From positions 519 to 6,390 of the forward strand of contig DJFP01000158.1 of assembly GCA_002432565.1 (NCBI GenBank): a stretch of DNA of 5,872 nucleotides. The letters are read 5' to 3'. The notes beneath the pieces were generated by a model. That model was not told the DNA's origin, did no database searches, and saw nothing but the letters and a program-made list of their open reading frames with translations. This document shows, piece after piece, positions 1 through 5,872 of this stretch. The DNA comes from Flavobacteriales bacterium UBA5869 (GTDB lineage: Bacteria; Bacteroidota; Bacteroidia; Flavobacteriales_D; Crocinitomicaceae). The position numbers were made by a program, and so were the translations under genes. Each line of letters opens with the position of its first letter. Position 1 is the stretch's first letter.

Positions 1-1
1 T

Positions 2-337
2 TTGCAGGAAGTAGAAGCGATTTGTGACCGCGTTGTCATTATTCGTCAGGGTAAACTGGTTGCTGACAACTTAGCTTCAAACTTACAAGTTGAAACTGAT
101 ACACAAGTTGTTTATGCAGAATTCGACGGCACTGTTTCAAAGAACCTGCTTCAAAAAATCCCGGGGGTTTCCAAAATCGAACGCATTTCCGATTCCAGGT
201 ACCTCATCGAGAGCCAGTCTGTGGATGATCTGCGAAAAACGGTTGCTCAATTCGCTCAGAAAAACAACCTGCTTGTTCTGACATTGAGAACCGAAGAGAA
301 GTCACTTGAAGAAGTCTTCAAGTCATTGACGAAATAA
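2..337 (+). CDS. gldA: ABC transporter ATP-binding protein, C-terminal part (GldA-like), truncated at the left edge
   Basis: This is the 3' end of a gene that begins before the window. The first visible codon (TTG) is internal and not a start. The opening residues LQEVEAICDRVVIIRQGKLV match the stretch just after the H-loop (STHxMQEVE...CDRVxII..G) of ABC-2 type transporter ATPases. The Walker A, Q-loop, signature, Walker B and H-loop lie upstream and cannot be seen. Residues from about 30 to 111 form the accessory C-terminal domain usual in this group (DUF4162-like) and end in the typical LRTEEKSLEEVFKSLTK. The wording is closest, from memory, to GldA, which with the membrane proteins GldF and GldG forms a transporter needed for gliding motility in Flavobacterium. 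GldF and GldG are not in the window. In F. johnsoniae they are also encoded apart from gldA. The gene is followed by a terminator and a convergent gene, so it is the last of its transcript. An ABC-2 ATPase is near certain; the GldA assignment is moderately sure. Confidence 0.75.
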   Translation: MQEVEAICDRVVIIRQGKLVADNLASNLQVETDTQVVYAEFDGTVSKNLLQKIPGVSKIERISDSRYLIESQSVDDLRKTVAQFAQKNNLLVLTLRTEEKSLEEVFKSLTK

Positions 338-373
338 GCTGTTTTGTTCTTTTAAAAAACACAAATTCAGAGA

Positions 374-397
374 AAAGGGCTTCGTTTGAAACCCTTT
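374..397. terminator. Hairpin terminator between convergent gldA-like gene and aqpZ
   Basis: AAAGGG (374-379) pairs with CCCTTT (392-397). After one C-A mismatch the stem continues with TTC/GAA around a GTTT loop (384-387). On the plus strand ATTTATTTC follows; on the minus strand the downstream side reaches a run of six T (complement of 354-359) somewhat further away. It lies 36 bases after the stop of the upstream gene and 13 bases after the stop of aqpZ, so it can serve both converging transcripts. Confidence 0.7.
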
Positions 398-410
398 ATT
401 TATTTCAATC

Positions 411-1097
411 TTATTCGTTATTCGGTGCTAAATATTTATAGAGTAATCCGGCGATTATCGCTCCGGCTATCGGTGCGACCCAAAATAACCACAATTGCTC
501 CAACGCCCACCCTTGTACAAAAATCGCCTGACTTGTACTTCTTGCAGGATTCACAGATGTATTCGTGACTGGAATACTAATCAAATGGATCAAGGTCAAC
601 CCTAAACCAATTGCTACTCCGGCAAAACCAGCGGATGCATTTTTATGCGTAGTTCCTAAAATAATAATCAAAAAGATAAAAGTCATTACAACTTCAGTTA
701 TCAATGCTGCCTGCATGTTGTAACCGTCCGGAGAATGCGCTCCGTATCCATTGGCAGCAAATCCACCCAGTTCAAAACTCGGTTTTCCACTGGCAATGAG
801 ATACAAAACTCCCGCTCCGGCTATTCCTCCAAGTACTTGTGAAGCGATATAAGGAAATACATCTTTACCAGAAAATCTTCCTCCAACCCATAAACCAATG
901 GTAACAGCAGGGTTCAAATGACACCCCGAAATATGCCCGATAGCGTAAGCCATTGTCAAAACGGTTAACCCAAAAGCAATGGAAACTCCAACAAATCCAA
1001 TTCCCAACTCCGGGTATCCTGCGGCTAAAACAGCACTTCCACAACCTCCCAGTACCAACCAAAAGGTTCCAATAAATTCAGCGATTAATTTTTTCAT
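411..1097 (-). CDS. aqpZ: Aquaporin Z, water channel
   Basis: A 228-residue inner-membrane water channel of the MIP family, close in length to E. coli AqpZ (231). Both half-helix signatures are present: [10 protein letters not shown] (NPA at 62-64) and [11 protein letters not shown] (NPA at 183-185). The aromatic/arginine selectivity filter is that of a strict water channel rather than a glycerol channel: F42, H171, T180 and R186, corresponding to E. coli F43, H174, T183 and R189. Six membrane helices fit at about 4-27, 34-54, 81-101, 131-150, 155-175 and 203-224. The Cys in [10 protein letters not shown] (C19) is also shared with E. coli AqpZ. The ATG at 1097 gives the usual MKKLxAEFxGTFWLV start. 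There is no Shine-Dalgarno sequence before it, as is normal in Bacteroidota. It lies downstream of the yhhQ-like gene on the same strand with a 122-base gap that holds its own candidate promoter, so it is probably transcribed separately. The role is rapid osmotic water flow. Confidence 0.96.
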   Translation of the reverse strand: MKKLIAEFIGTFWLVLGGCGSAVLAAGYPELGIGFVGVSIAFGLTVLTMAYAIGHISGCHLNPAVTIGLWVGGRFSGKDVFPYIASQVLGGIAGAGVLYLIASGKPSFELGGFAANGYGAHSPDGYNMQAALITEVVMTFIFLIIILGTTHKNASAGFAGVAIGLGLTLIHLISIPVTNTSVNPARSTSQAIFVQGWALEQLWLFWVAPIAGAIIAGLLYKYLAPNNE

Positions 1098-1121
1098 AAT
1101 AGTGCATCTAGTTAAATATTA

Positions 1122-1136
1122 ATTCCAACCTGGAAT
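1122..1136. repeat. Short inverted repeat in the aqpZ leader
   Basis: ATTCCA and TGGAAT are exact inverted repeats separated by ACC. The element would lie within the first bases of the aqpZ transcript predicted above, either as a small hairpin or as an operator half-site pair. At 6 bp per arm it could well be chance; no regulator is implied. Confidence 0.3.
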
Positions 1137-1145
1137 AGATAGAAT

Positions 1146-1175
1146 TAAATATAAACTTTTTGTTTAGAAAAGCAA
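1146..1175 (-). promoter_or_regulatory. Candidate promoter for aqpZ (Bacteroidota type)
   Basis: On the minus strand TATATTTA (1153-1146) matches the Bacteroidota -7 element TAnnTTTG in all but the last base, and TTG (1175-1173) lies 19 bases upstream as a possible -33 element. Transcription would start near 1139, giving a leader of about 40 bases. The match is imperfect and the region is AT-rich, so chance matches are possible. Confidence 0.45.
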
Positions 1176-1189
1176 CTAAAAATGCTTTT
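1168..1189. repeat. Inverted repeat between yhhQ and aqpZ, possible weak terminator
   Basis: AAAAGCA (1168-1174) and TGCTTTT (1183-1189) are perfect 7-bp arms with an 8-base spacer. It lies about 30 bases after the yhhQ stop on the minus strand, where a terminator for that gene would be expected. In that direction the stem ends in TTTT but is followed by CTAAAC rather than a T run, and the stem is AT-rich, so termination would be weak. It overlaps the candidate -33 element of aqpZ. Confidence 0.35.
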
Positions 1190-1219
1190 GTAACATGTCA
1201 GAACTACAGAATCAATATC

Positions 1220-1894
1220 CTATTCGGAGGGAATTACATGTTCGTGTTTCTCGCCTAAAATACGTTTTGCCAGGTAATGCATCACATAAATCAGCGGGGT
1301 AAGACAAACTGCGATCACCAGTTTTGTCAAGTATCCCGTAATAGCCAAAACAAGCACCATTTTCAACGGATAAGCCCCTGAAAAATACAATCCGATCAAT
1401 GCAACAATAAACGAATCTACCAATTGAGAAACAACGGTTGATCCCGTACTCCGAAGCCAGATCATTTTTCCTTTTGTGAGCTTGTTGAAAAAATGGAAAA
1501 GCTGAACATCCAGCAACTGGGATACAATAAATGCAGTAATGCTTCCTACCATGATCCAAAGGGAACCTCCGAAAGCTTTAGAAAATTCTTTGTCTGAAAG
1601 CCAGGAGCCATCTGCCGTTGGGAGCTGGACAGCGCAATAAACGATTATGAAACAAAATGCAATTAAACCGGTCGTGATCCAACTCAGCCTGCGAACAGCT
1701 TGTTTACCGAAATATTCGTTCATGACATCGGTCAACAAGAAAACTACCGGCCACGGAACAATCCCGGCAATCATAGGAGCCAGGTAAGGTCCCATGTAAA
1801 CCAGCTTTGCAGAAATCAATTCAGCAACGATGGCACTGGTGATGAAAACCCCGGCCATCACCATAAATGCTATTTCTTTTCGTGTTTGAAGCAT
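1220..1894 (-). CDS. yhhQ: Queuosine precursor transporter, YhhQ/Vut_1 (DUF165) family
   Basis: A 224-residue integral membrane protein with about six hydrophobic helices. It carries the conserved motifs of the Vut_1/COG1738 family: WPVVFLLTDVMNEYFGK (48-64, with the acidic TD and NEYFG), then VRR (67-69), then SQLLDVQLFHFFNKLTKGK (125-143) and WLRSTGSTVVSQLVDS (146-161). E. coli YhhQ, a member of this family, imports the queuosine precursors preQ0 and preQ1, which are inserted at G34 of tRNAs with GUN anticodons (Tyr, His, Asn, Asp). The same role is inferred here from family membership. The ATG at 1894 leaves about ten polar residues before the first helix, usual for the family. A second ATG at 1864 is possible. 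The gene is divergent from tyrS with a 101-base gap. No preQ1 riboswitch is recognisable in that gap. The tail (AKRILGEKHEHVIPSE) is polar and probably cytoplasmic. Confidence 0.9.
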   Translation of the reverse strand: MLQTRKEIAFMVMAGVFITSAIVAELISAKLVYMGPYLAPMIAGIVPWPVVFLLTDVMNEYFGKQAVRRLSWITTGLIAFCFIIVYCAVQLPTADGSWLSDKEFSKAFGGSLWIMVGSITAFIVSQLLDVQLFHFFNKLTKGKMIWLRSTGSTVVSQLVDSFIVALIGLYFSGAYPLKMVLVLAITGYLTKLVIAVCLTPLIYVMHYLAKRILGEKHEHVIPSE

Positions 1895-1943
1895 GGTCGA
1901 AGATACTATATTTTAGGGCTTTCACGATCCCAATCACGGAAAC

Positions 1944-1953
1944 TTCGATCGAA
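1944..1953. repeat. Perfect 10-bp palindrome in the yhhQ-tyrS divergent region
   Basis: TTCGATCGAA is a perfect palindrome. It starts where the -33 element of the tyrS promoter should be (15 bases before the -7 element at 1969) and lies 50 bases before the yhhQ start. The position would suit a dimeric regulator acting on one or both genes, but a single 10-bp palindrome is not strong evidence. Confidence 0.35.
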
Positions 1954-1968
1954 AAGAGGAATAATCCC

Positions 1969-1976
1969 TATTTTTG
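1969..1976 (+). promoter_or_regulatory. tyrS promoter, -7 element
   Basis: TATTTTTG is a perfect match to the Bacteroidota primary-sigma -7 consensus TAnnTTTG, placed 19 bases before the tyrS ATG. Transcription would start near 1983, giving a very short A-rich leader of about 12 bases (ATTAAATAAAGCAAC) without a Shine-Dalgarno sequence. The -33 element is weak: TTC at 1944-1946, 22 bases upstream, is the best candidate. Confidence 0.75.
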
Positions 1977-1995
1977 CCGCATTAAATAAAGCAAC

Positions 1996-3276
1996 ATGAA
2001 AAAGAATGTCATTGAAGAATTAAGATGGAGAGGGATGATCCAGGATATCATGCCCGGTTTGGAAGAACAACTGCTTAAAGAAATGACATCCGGTTATGTG
2101 GGCTTTGATCCTACTTCAGATTCTTTGCACGTTGGGAACCTGCTTCCTATCATGTTATTGAAACACTTCCAATTGGCCGGTCACAAACCATACGCATTAG
2201 TGGGTGGGGCCACTGGAATGGTAGGAGATCCATCGGGAAAATCTGCAGAGCGCAATTTGCTGGACGAAAAAACGCTGAACCACAATGTAGCTTCTGTCCA
2301 AAACCAATTACGCAAATTCCTCGAGTTTGAAGAAGGGGAAAACAAAGCAGAACTGGTTAATAATTACGATTGGATGAGGCATTTCTCCTTCCTGGAATTT
2401 ATTCGGGACGTTGGAAAACACATTACCGTAAATTATATGAGCGCGAAGGATTCGGTAAAAAAACGCATCGAAACCGGGATTTCATTTACAGAATTCTCGT
2501 ACCAGTTGATCCAGGGTTATGATTTCCTGCATTTATACCGGACAAACAACGTAAAAGTGCAGTTCGGAGGATCTGACCAGTGGGGAAATATCACAACAGG
2601 AACAGAATTAGTGCGGAGAATTGCAGGCGGGGAAGCTTATGCTTTTACTTGTCCGCTATTAACAAAGGCTGATGGTGGAAAATTCGGAAAAACAGAATCG
2701 GGAACGGTTTGGCTGGACCCGGAAAAAACAAGTCCTTATGCGTTCTATCAGTTCTGGCTGAATGCAACTGATGCTGATGCAGTTAAACTGATCCGATTCT
2801 ACACTCTGAAGTCAAAGGAGGAAATAGAAGCCATTGAAAAAGAACACAACGAAGCACCTCACCTGCGTGCATTACAAAAAGCAATTGCAGAAGAAGTGAC
2901 TATTCGCGTCCATGGAAAAGAAGCGCTGGAAATGGCAATCGCCGCTTCCAATATCTTGTTCGGGAAATCCACTTCTGAAGATTTGAAAAAATTGTCAAAT
3001 GACACGTTCCTAAGTATTTTTGAGGGGGTTCCGATGGCAACTATTAAACGCTCCGAATTGAACGATGGAATTAGTATTGTCGACCTATTATCAGCGAAAA
3101 CGGGATTCCTGGCATCAAACGGTGAAGCAAAACGCGAATTGAAAGCCAATGCCATTTCTTTGAACAAGGACAAAGTAAGCGAAGGGACTCTGGTAGGTCC
3201 GAGTGACCTGATCAATGAAAAATTCATCCTCCTAGGAAAAGGAAAAAAGAACAATTACATTGTAATTGTAGAATAA
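1996..3276 (+). CDS. tyrS: Tyrosyl-tRNA synthetase (TyrRS), class Ic
   Basis: A complete 426-residue cytoplasmic enzyme that charges tRNA-Tyr with tyrosine using ATP (EC 6.1.1.1). Residue numbering matches the Geobacillus stearothermophilus enzyme almost exactly. Tyrosine-pocket residues Y34, D78, Y169, Q173 and D176 are all present. The HIGH-type ATP motif is HVGN (45-48), with Asn in place of the last His. [10 protein letters not shown] (189-198) and the KMSKS-type loop KFGKT (229-233) are intact. An S4-like RNA-binding domain closes the protein (about 352-415; [21 protein letters not shown]). Length and domain order are standard, so the gene should be functional. The ATG at 1996 gives the expected short N-terminus and sits 19 bases after a perfect -7 promoter element. 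It is divergent from the queuosine-precursor transporter and convergent with the histidine kinase gene, and so is probably a single-gene transcript. No T-box-like leader fits in the short upstream region. Confidence 0.98.
   Translation: MKKNVIEELRWRGMIQDIMPGLEEQLLKEMTSGYVGFDPTSDSLHVGNLLPIMLLKHFQLAGHKPYALVGGATGMVGDPSGKSAERNLLDEKTLNHNVASVQNQLRKFLEFEEGENKAELVNNYDWMRHFSFLEFIRDVGKHITVNYMSAKDSVKKRIETGISFTEFSYQLIQGYDFLHLYRTNNVKVQFGGSDQWGNITTGTELVRRIAGGEAYAFTCPLLTKADGGKFGKTESGTVWLDPEKTSPYAFYQFWLNATDADAVKLIRFYTLKSKEEIEAIEKEHNEAPHLRALQKAIAEEVTIRVHGKEALEMAIAASNILFGKSTSEDLKKLSNDTFLSIFEGVPMATIKRSELNDGISIVDLLSAKTGFLASNGEAKRELKANAISLNKDKVSEGTLVGPSDLINEKFILLGKGKKNNYIVIVE
3251..3269. repeat. Inverted repeat inside the 3' end of tyrS
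   Basis: ACAATTAC (3251-3258) and GTAATTGT (3262-3269) are perfect 8-bp arms with a 3-base spacer, seven bases before the end of tyrS. The repeat encodes part of the closing [10 protein letters not shown], a coding segment conserved in bacterial TyrRS tails, so the symmetry may be a by-product of codon choice. As RNA it would be a weak AT-rich hairpin. Confidence 0.4.
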
Positions 3277-3293
3277 AGAACCGATTTAAAAAA

Positions 3294-3322
3294 ATGGGCA
3301 CGTAAAGTAATGGCGTGCCCAT
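3294..3322. terminator. Strong hairpin terminator between convergent tyrS and histidine kinase gene
   Basis: ATGGGCACG (3294-3302) pairs perfectly with CGTGCCCAT (3314-3322) around an 11-base loop. On the minus strand it starts 6 bases after the kinase stop codon and is followed by a run of six T (complement of 3293-3288), a textbook intrinsic terminator for the kinase transcript. On the plus strand it is followed by AAAATGTTATTCC without a T run, so it should stop the tyrS transcript less well. Confidence 0.85.
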
Positions 3323-3328
3323 AAAATG

Positions 3329-5872
3329 TTATTCCTTATTGAAAATCGGAATCGAAATAATCACTTTGGTCCCTTTGGGACTTCCGGCCTCATCTGTAAG
3401 ATGTTCTACTACAAAATCAAACTCCGTATCGTATTTCTCTTTGAATAGACTGAGTCGTTCCGAAGTAATCTGCATCCCGTAAGACTTATGTTCCGAATGG
3501 GGTCTCCCTGTATCATTAGAATCGTAGCCTGTTCCATTATCCATCACCTCAACTAACAGCTTATTCTCTACCAACTTTTTAAAATTCACCTCCAGTTTTC
3601 CGGCAATCTCCAAGCCTTTAAATCCATGAATAATTGCGTTTTCCACAAATGGCTGTATTAACATCGGAGGAATAAATTTTTGGAGCTCGGTATGTGTCAG
3701 TGAAACGATAATCTCAAAATCGAAGCGGTCTTTGAAACGCATTTTTTCAAGTGCTATATACTTGGTCAAAACATCTATTTCCTGTTGGATTGTTACCTCA
3801 CTCTCACGTGAGTTATTCAATGTCATACGAATCAGTTGTGAAAGCATCTGAAGGTATTTCTCGGCCAGGTCATTTTCGTTGTAAACCAAAAAACTTTGGA
3901 TGGAATTCAGGGAATTAAAAATAAAATGCGGATTCATTTGTGCCAAAAGGGCTTTTTGTTCCAGTTTTTCAATTTGACGCTTATACTTTCGCTGACGGTT
4001 AATCTGAACTGCACTGATCCTGAAAAGGACAAATGCCAATAGAAAACTGCTTAGCACCAGGAACAGGTAAAACCAGAATGTCTCGACAAATTTGGGTTGT
4101 TTATTCAGCGTTAAAATTCCATATGGTTTTTGCCAGATGCCATTATCACTCAAGTATGACAATTCCAAATGGTATTCTCCCGAAGTCAAATCATAAAAAT
4201 CAATGCTTCCTGAATTGCCGTAGGTCCATTTATCCGTGGCAGAAAGCCTGTACTTGTATTTTTGGCTTCCTAAACTCTTATAATTTGTTGAATGCAATTC
4301 GATATGGATCATTTTAGAGTCGCTGGAAACTTCCACGTAAGTCGTTTTCGGATAAAAAATGTTCCCATCTATATTCAGTTCCTTTACGGAAACTTGTTTT
4401 CTCAAAGGATTCATCAAAAAACCCAAATTCTCTGGAAACTTTGAAATCCCTTTTTTTGTGGCCAGGTAGACAACCTCTCCATCCAGGCAGATGTAATTCA
4501 CTTCATTAGTTGCGAGTCCATTAACACTTAACACATTGTGGATCCGGATGTACTTATTGCCAAGAAAAAACAGTTTCGACACACCGCCGTTTGTGGCAAC
4601 CCAGCATGTATTCCCGTTTTTATCGATCTGTATCTTGTTAATCTGATCGCTCACCAGACCATTTGCAACTGTAATATGATGAATAATTTTTCCGTTTTTA
4701 AAAATGTAAATTCCTTCCCCTCTCGTACCAATGACCAAACCAAGCTCTTTGGAATACCTGACACAAGAAACGCGGTTGCTCCGAATTTCCATTGGAAACA
4801 TGGAGTTATCGACAACGTTATTTTCTTTCAAACAAAACAATCCTTTGGCATTACCCACAAAGATTTCTCCCTTATCGGAAGAACAAACTGTTTCAAAAAA
4901 ATGATGCAGGTTCTTATTGTATTTCTTATAGGCAAAATAATCATAGAGTGTGTCAAGCTCACGCGTTCGTTTATTAACTCGCACTACTAGCGATGAACAA
5001 ATAAGCAGACTCGTATCATTCTCGTTGAAACTGTCGTAATAATTCGGAACAAACCAATACTTTTCACCGCTCAGATCAACCGGAACATTTTTTTCTATTT
5101 TTGACGCCACCAACATTTTACCAAGGCGCGAAATAACATTCCTTGAAATATGGTTAGACTTTAAAAGCGGAAAATGATCTCTCAAACGGAAAATTCCCAA
5201 GTGGTTCGAGTAAAAAATATCCTTATCCGCATCGACTTCAATATAGGTAACATCCACTTCTTTTGAATTCTCAAAAACGGACAGGTTCTTCACAATGGAG
5301 TTCGGCATATAAACAATTCCCTTGTCAAGTGTTGAAAACCACATCCCTTTTTCCCGGTCCTTTAATACCGCTGAGACCCGGAATCCCTGAAGAAGGTGCT
5401 TCCTGGGCGCACGGGCAAGTCCGTATTTTGATACGTTCTTCAACTTATGTGTTCCATTGACCGTCGTGATCCACAAATCGTTTTTTACAGGGAAAAAACC
5501 GGTAGTTCCCGGAAAGTGAAGTGTCTCTCCCGGATGATCCACATCGTAAAAACAGTCTTGTACGCGCATGATCCTTACCCCATTTACAGTTTTTAGCTCA
5601 CTGAGGTAATTTTGCATAGTAGTCGTATAAGCTTTTTTGTTTTGAGTCCGGAGATCAAATTTTCCATTTTTCCGGATGGTTGCTCTAAACATATCTCCAC
5701 GCAGTTTAGCCAGTTGAATATCGAAAGTGGAGAGATAAGTTCCATTAATGAGATTAAATGTTAAAGGTTCGCCCTTATAAGTGGAGGAGCGGGCTCTTCC
5801 CTTCGAATCAATTTTCAGGATGCCGTTATTCCCGGAACTGAAATACACATTGTCCTTTTCATCAACACAAAA
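3329..5872 (-). CDS. Sensor histidine kinase with beta-propeller (Reg_prop), Y_Y_Y domain and LytS-type kinase core, N-terminus beyond the right edge
   Basis: The reading frame stays open to the window edge (the edge codons read FCVDEKDN), so the GTG at 5848 is internal and the true start, with any signal peptide, lies outside. 847 residues are visible. Numbering below counts from the GTG codon. The N-terminal two-thirds is a probably periplasmic sensor built of propeller repeats: clear blade motifs lie near 1-14 (YFSSGNNGILKID), 168-181 (GMWFSTLDKGIVYM), 327-340, 369-383, 395-426 (GLVSDQINKIQIDKNG...) and 444-471, with weaker ones at 124-136 and 210-222. A Y_Y_Y Ig-like domain (about 505-583), one membrane helix (about 590-611) and a short coiled coil (614-636) follow. 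The kinase core begins with QMNPHFIFNSLNSIQSF, with H641 the predicted phosphorylated His (His_kinase, PF06580). The ATPase domain shows PPMLIQPFVENAIIHGF (N737), DNGTG (770-774) and YGMQITSERL (790-799). This family usually signals to a LytTR-type DNA-binding regulator; none is visible, and downstream lies a terminator, so any partner is upstream or elsewhere. The ligand is unknown. Confidence 0.95.
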   Translation of the reverse strand, partial: FCVDEKDNVYFSSGNNGILKIDSKGRARSSTYKGEPLTFNLINGTYLSTFDIQLAKLRGDMFRATIRKNGKFDLRTQNKKAYTTTMQNYLSELKTVNGVRIMRVQDCFYDVDHPGETLHFPGTTGFFPVKNDLWITTVNGTHKLKNVSKYGLARAPRKHLLQGFRVSAVLKDREKGMWFSTLDKGIVYMPNSIVKNLSVFENSKEVDVTYIEVDADKDIFYSNHLGIFRLRDHFPLLKSNHISRNVISRLGKMLVASKIEKNVPVDLSGEKYWFVPNYYDSFNENDTSLLICSSLVVRVNKRTRELDTLYDYFAYKKYNKNLHHFFETVCSSDKGEIFVGNAKGLFCLKENNVVDNSMFPMEIRSNRVSCVRYSKELGLVIGTRGEGIYIFKNGKIIHHITVANGLVSDQINKIQIDKNGNTCWVATNGGVSKLFFLGNKYIRIHNVLSVNGLATNEVNYICLDGEVVYLATKKGISKFPENLGFLMNPLRKQVSVKELNIDGNIFYPKTTYVEVSSDSKMIHIELHSTNYKSLGSQKYKYRLSATDKWTYGNSGSIDFYDLTSGEYHLELSYLSDNGIWQKPYGILTLNKQPKFVETFWFYLFLVLSSFLLAFVLFRISAVQINRQRKYKRQIEKLEQKALLAQMNPHFIFNSLNSIQSFLVYNENDLAEKYLQMLSQLIRMTLNNSRESEVTIQQEIDVLTKYIALEKMRFKDRFDFEIIVSLTHTELQKFIPPMLIQPFVENAIIHGFKGLEIAGKLEVNFKKLVENKLLVEVMDNGTGYDSNDTGRPHSEHKSYGMQITSERLSLFKEKYDTEFDFVVEHLTDEAGSPKGTKVIISIPIFNKE

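Noticed and set aside
411..1097. Very close match of the second half of AqpZ to E. coli AqpZ ([27 protein letters not shown]), considered as a sign of horizontal transfer.
   Set aside because: These segments form the pore and are strongly conserved in AqpZ across many phyla; base composition matches the neighbours and no mobile-element traces are nearby.
1898..1931. Possible preQ1 riboswitch and promoter before yhhQ: on the minus strand GGG...CCC hairpin (1931-1916) followed by an A-rich stretch, and TATCTTCG (1905-1898) as a near-match to the -7 element.
   Set aside because: The stem has only three pairs, the loop shows no complementarity to the downstream segment to form the required pseudoknot, and the conserved preQ1 core is absent. 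The -7 candidate is only 3 bases from the ATG, which would put the transcription start inside the gene.
1700..1999. 99-codon plus-strand frame running from opposite yhhQ to the tyrS start.
   Set aside because: It is antisense to conserved YhhQ motifs, its product has no recognisable features, and it crosses the tyrS promoter; not a gene.
2859..3254. 131-codon open frame on the minus strand inside tyrS.
   Set aside because: It lies wholly opposite a clearly functional, conserved gene, resembles no known family, and is best explained as a shadow of tyrS codon use.
4538..4990. 150-codon open frame on the plus strand opposite the histidine kinase.
   Set aside because: The product has no recognisable domain and unusual composition, and the opposite strand encodes conserved propeller repeats, so it is a shadow frame.
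5846..5848. GTG as the start codon of the histidine kinase.
   Set aside because: The frame continues to the window edge without a stop, and the upstream codons (FCVDEKDN) complete a propeller repeat, so the GTG is an internal Val.

Overview
The window looks like ordinary chromosome of a Bacteroidota bacterium, most likely of the class Flavobacteriia. Three signs support this: a GldA-like ABC ATPase C-terminus (gliding-motility lineage), no Shine-Dalgarno sequences before the visible starts together with a perfect TAnnTTTG -7 element before tyrS, and a large beta-propeller/Y_Y_Y/LytS-type histidine kinase of the kind abundant in this phylum. Base composition is moderately AT-rich and looks even throughout. 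A Crocinitomicaceae-like (Fluviicola-type) source is possible, but that is only an impression.

Layout. (1) 2-337, plus strand: the last 111 residues of an ABC transporter ATPase, cut by the left edge. (2) 338-410: a short convergent gap with a hairpin terminator. (3) 411-1097, minus strand: aquaporin Z. (4) 1098-1219: a gap with a candidate aqpZ promoter and small inverted repeats. (5) 1220-1894, minus strand: a YhhQ/Vut_1-family queuosine-precursor transporter. (6) 1895-1995: a divergent promoter region with a perfect -7 element for tyrS and a 10-bp palindrome. (7) 1996-3276, plus strand: complete tyrosyl-tRNA synthetase. (8) 3277-3328: a convergent gap with a 9-bp-stem terminator. (9) 3329-5872, minus strand: the C-terminal 847 residues of a sensor histidine kinase, cut by the right edge. 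No intergenic stretch exceeds about 125 bases, and I saw no RNA genes, insertion sequences, CRISPR arrays or attachment sites.

The genes are mostly unrelated housekeeping, transport and sensing functions. The one suggestive link is the divergent pair yhhQ/tyrS: tRNA-Tyr is one of the four tRNAs that carry queuosine at position 34, so the importer of the queuosine precursor sits back to back with the enzyme that charges one of its end products. I did not find a convincing undescribed system. The items most worth a second look are the kinase's unknown ligand and output partner, the yhhQ-tyrS pairing and its palindrome, and the Asn-for-His change in the HIGH motif of TyrS.
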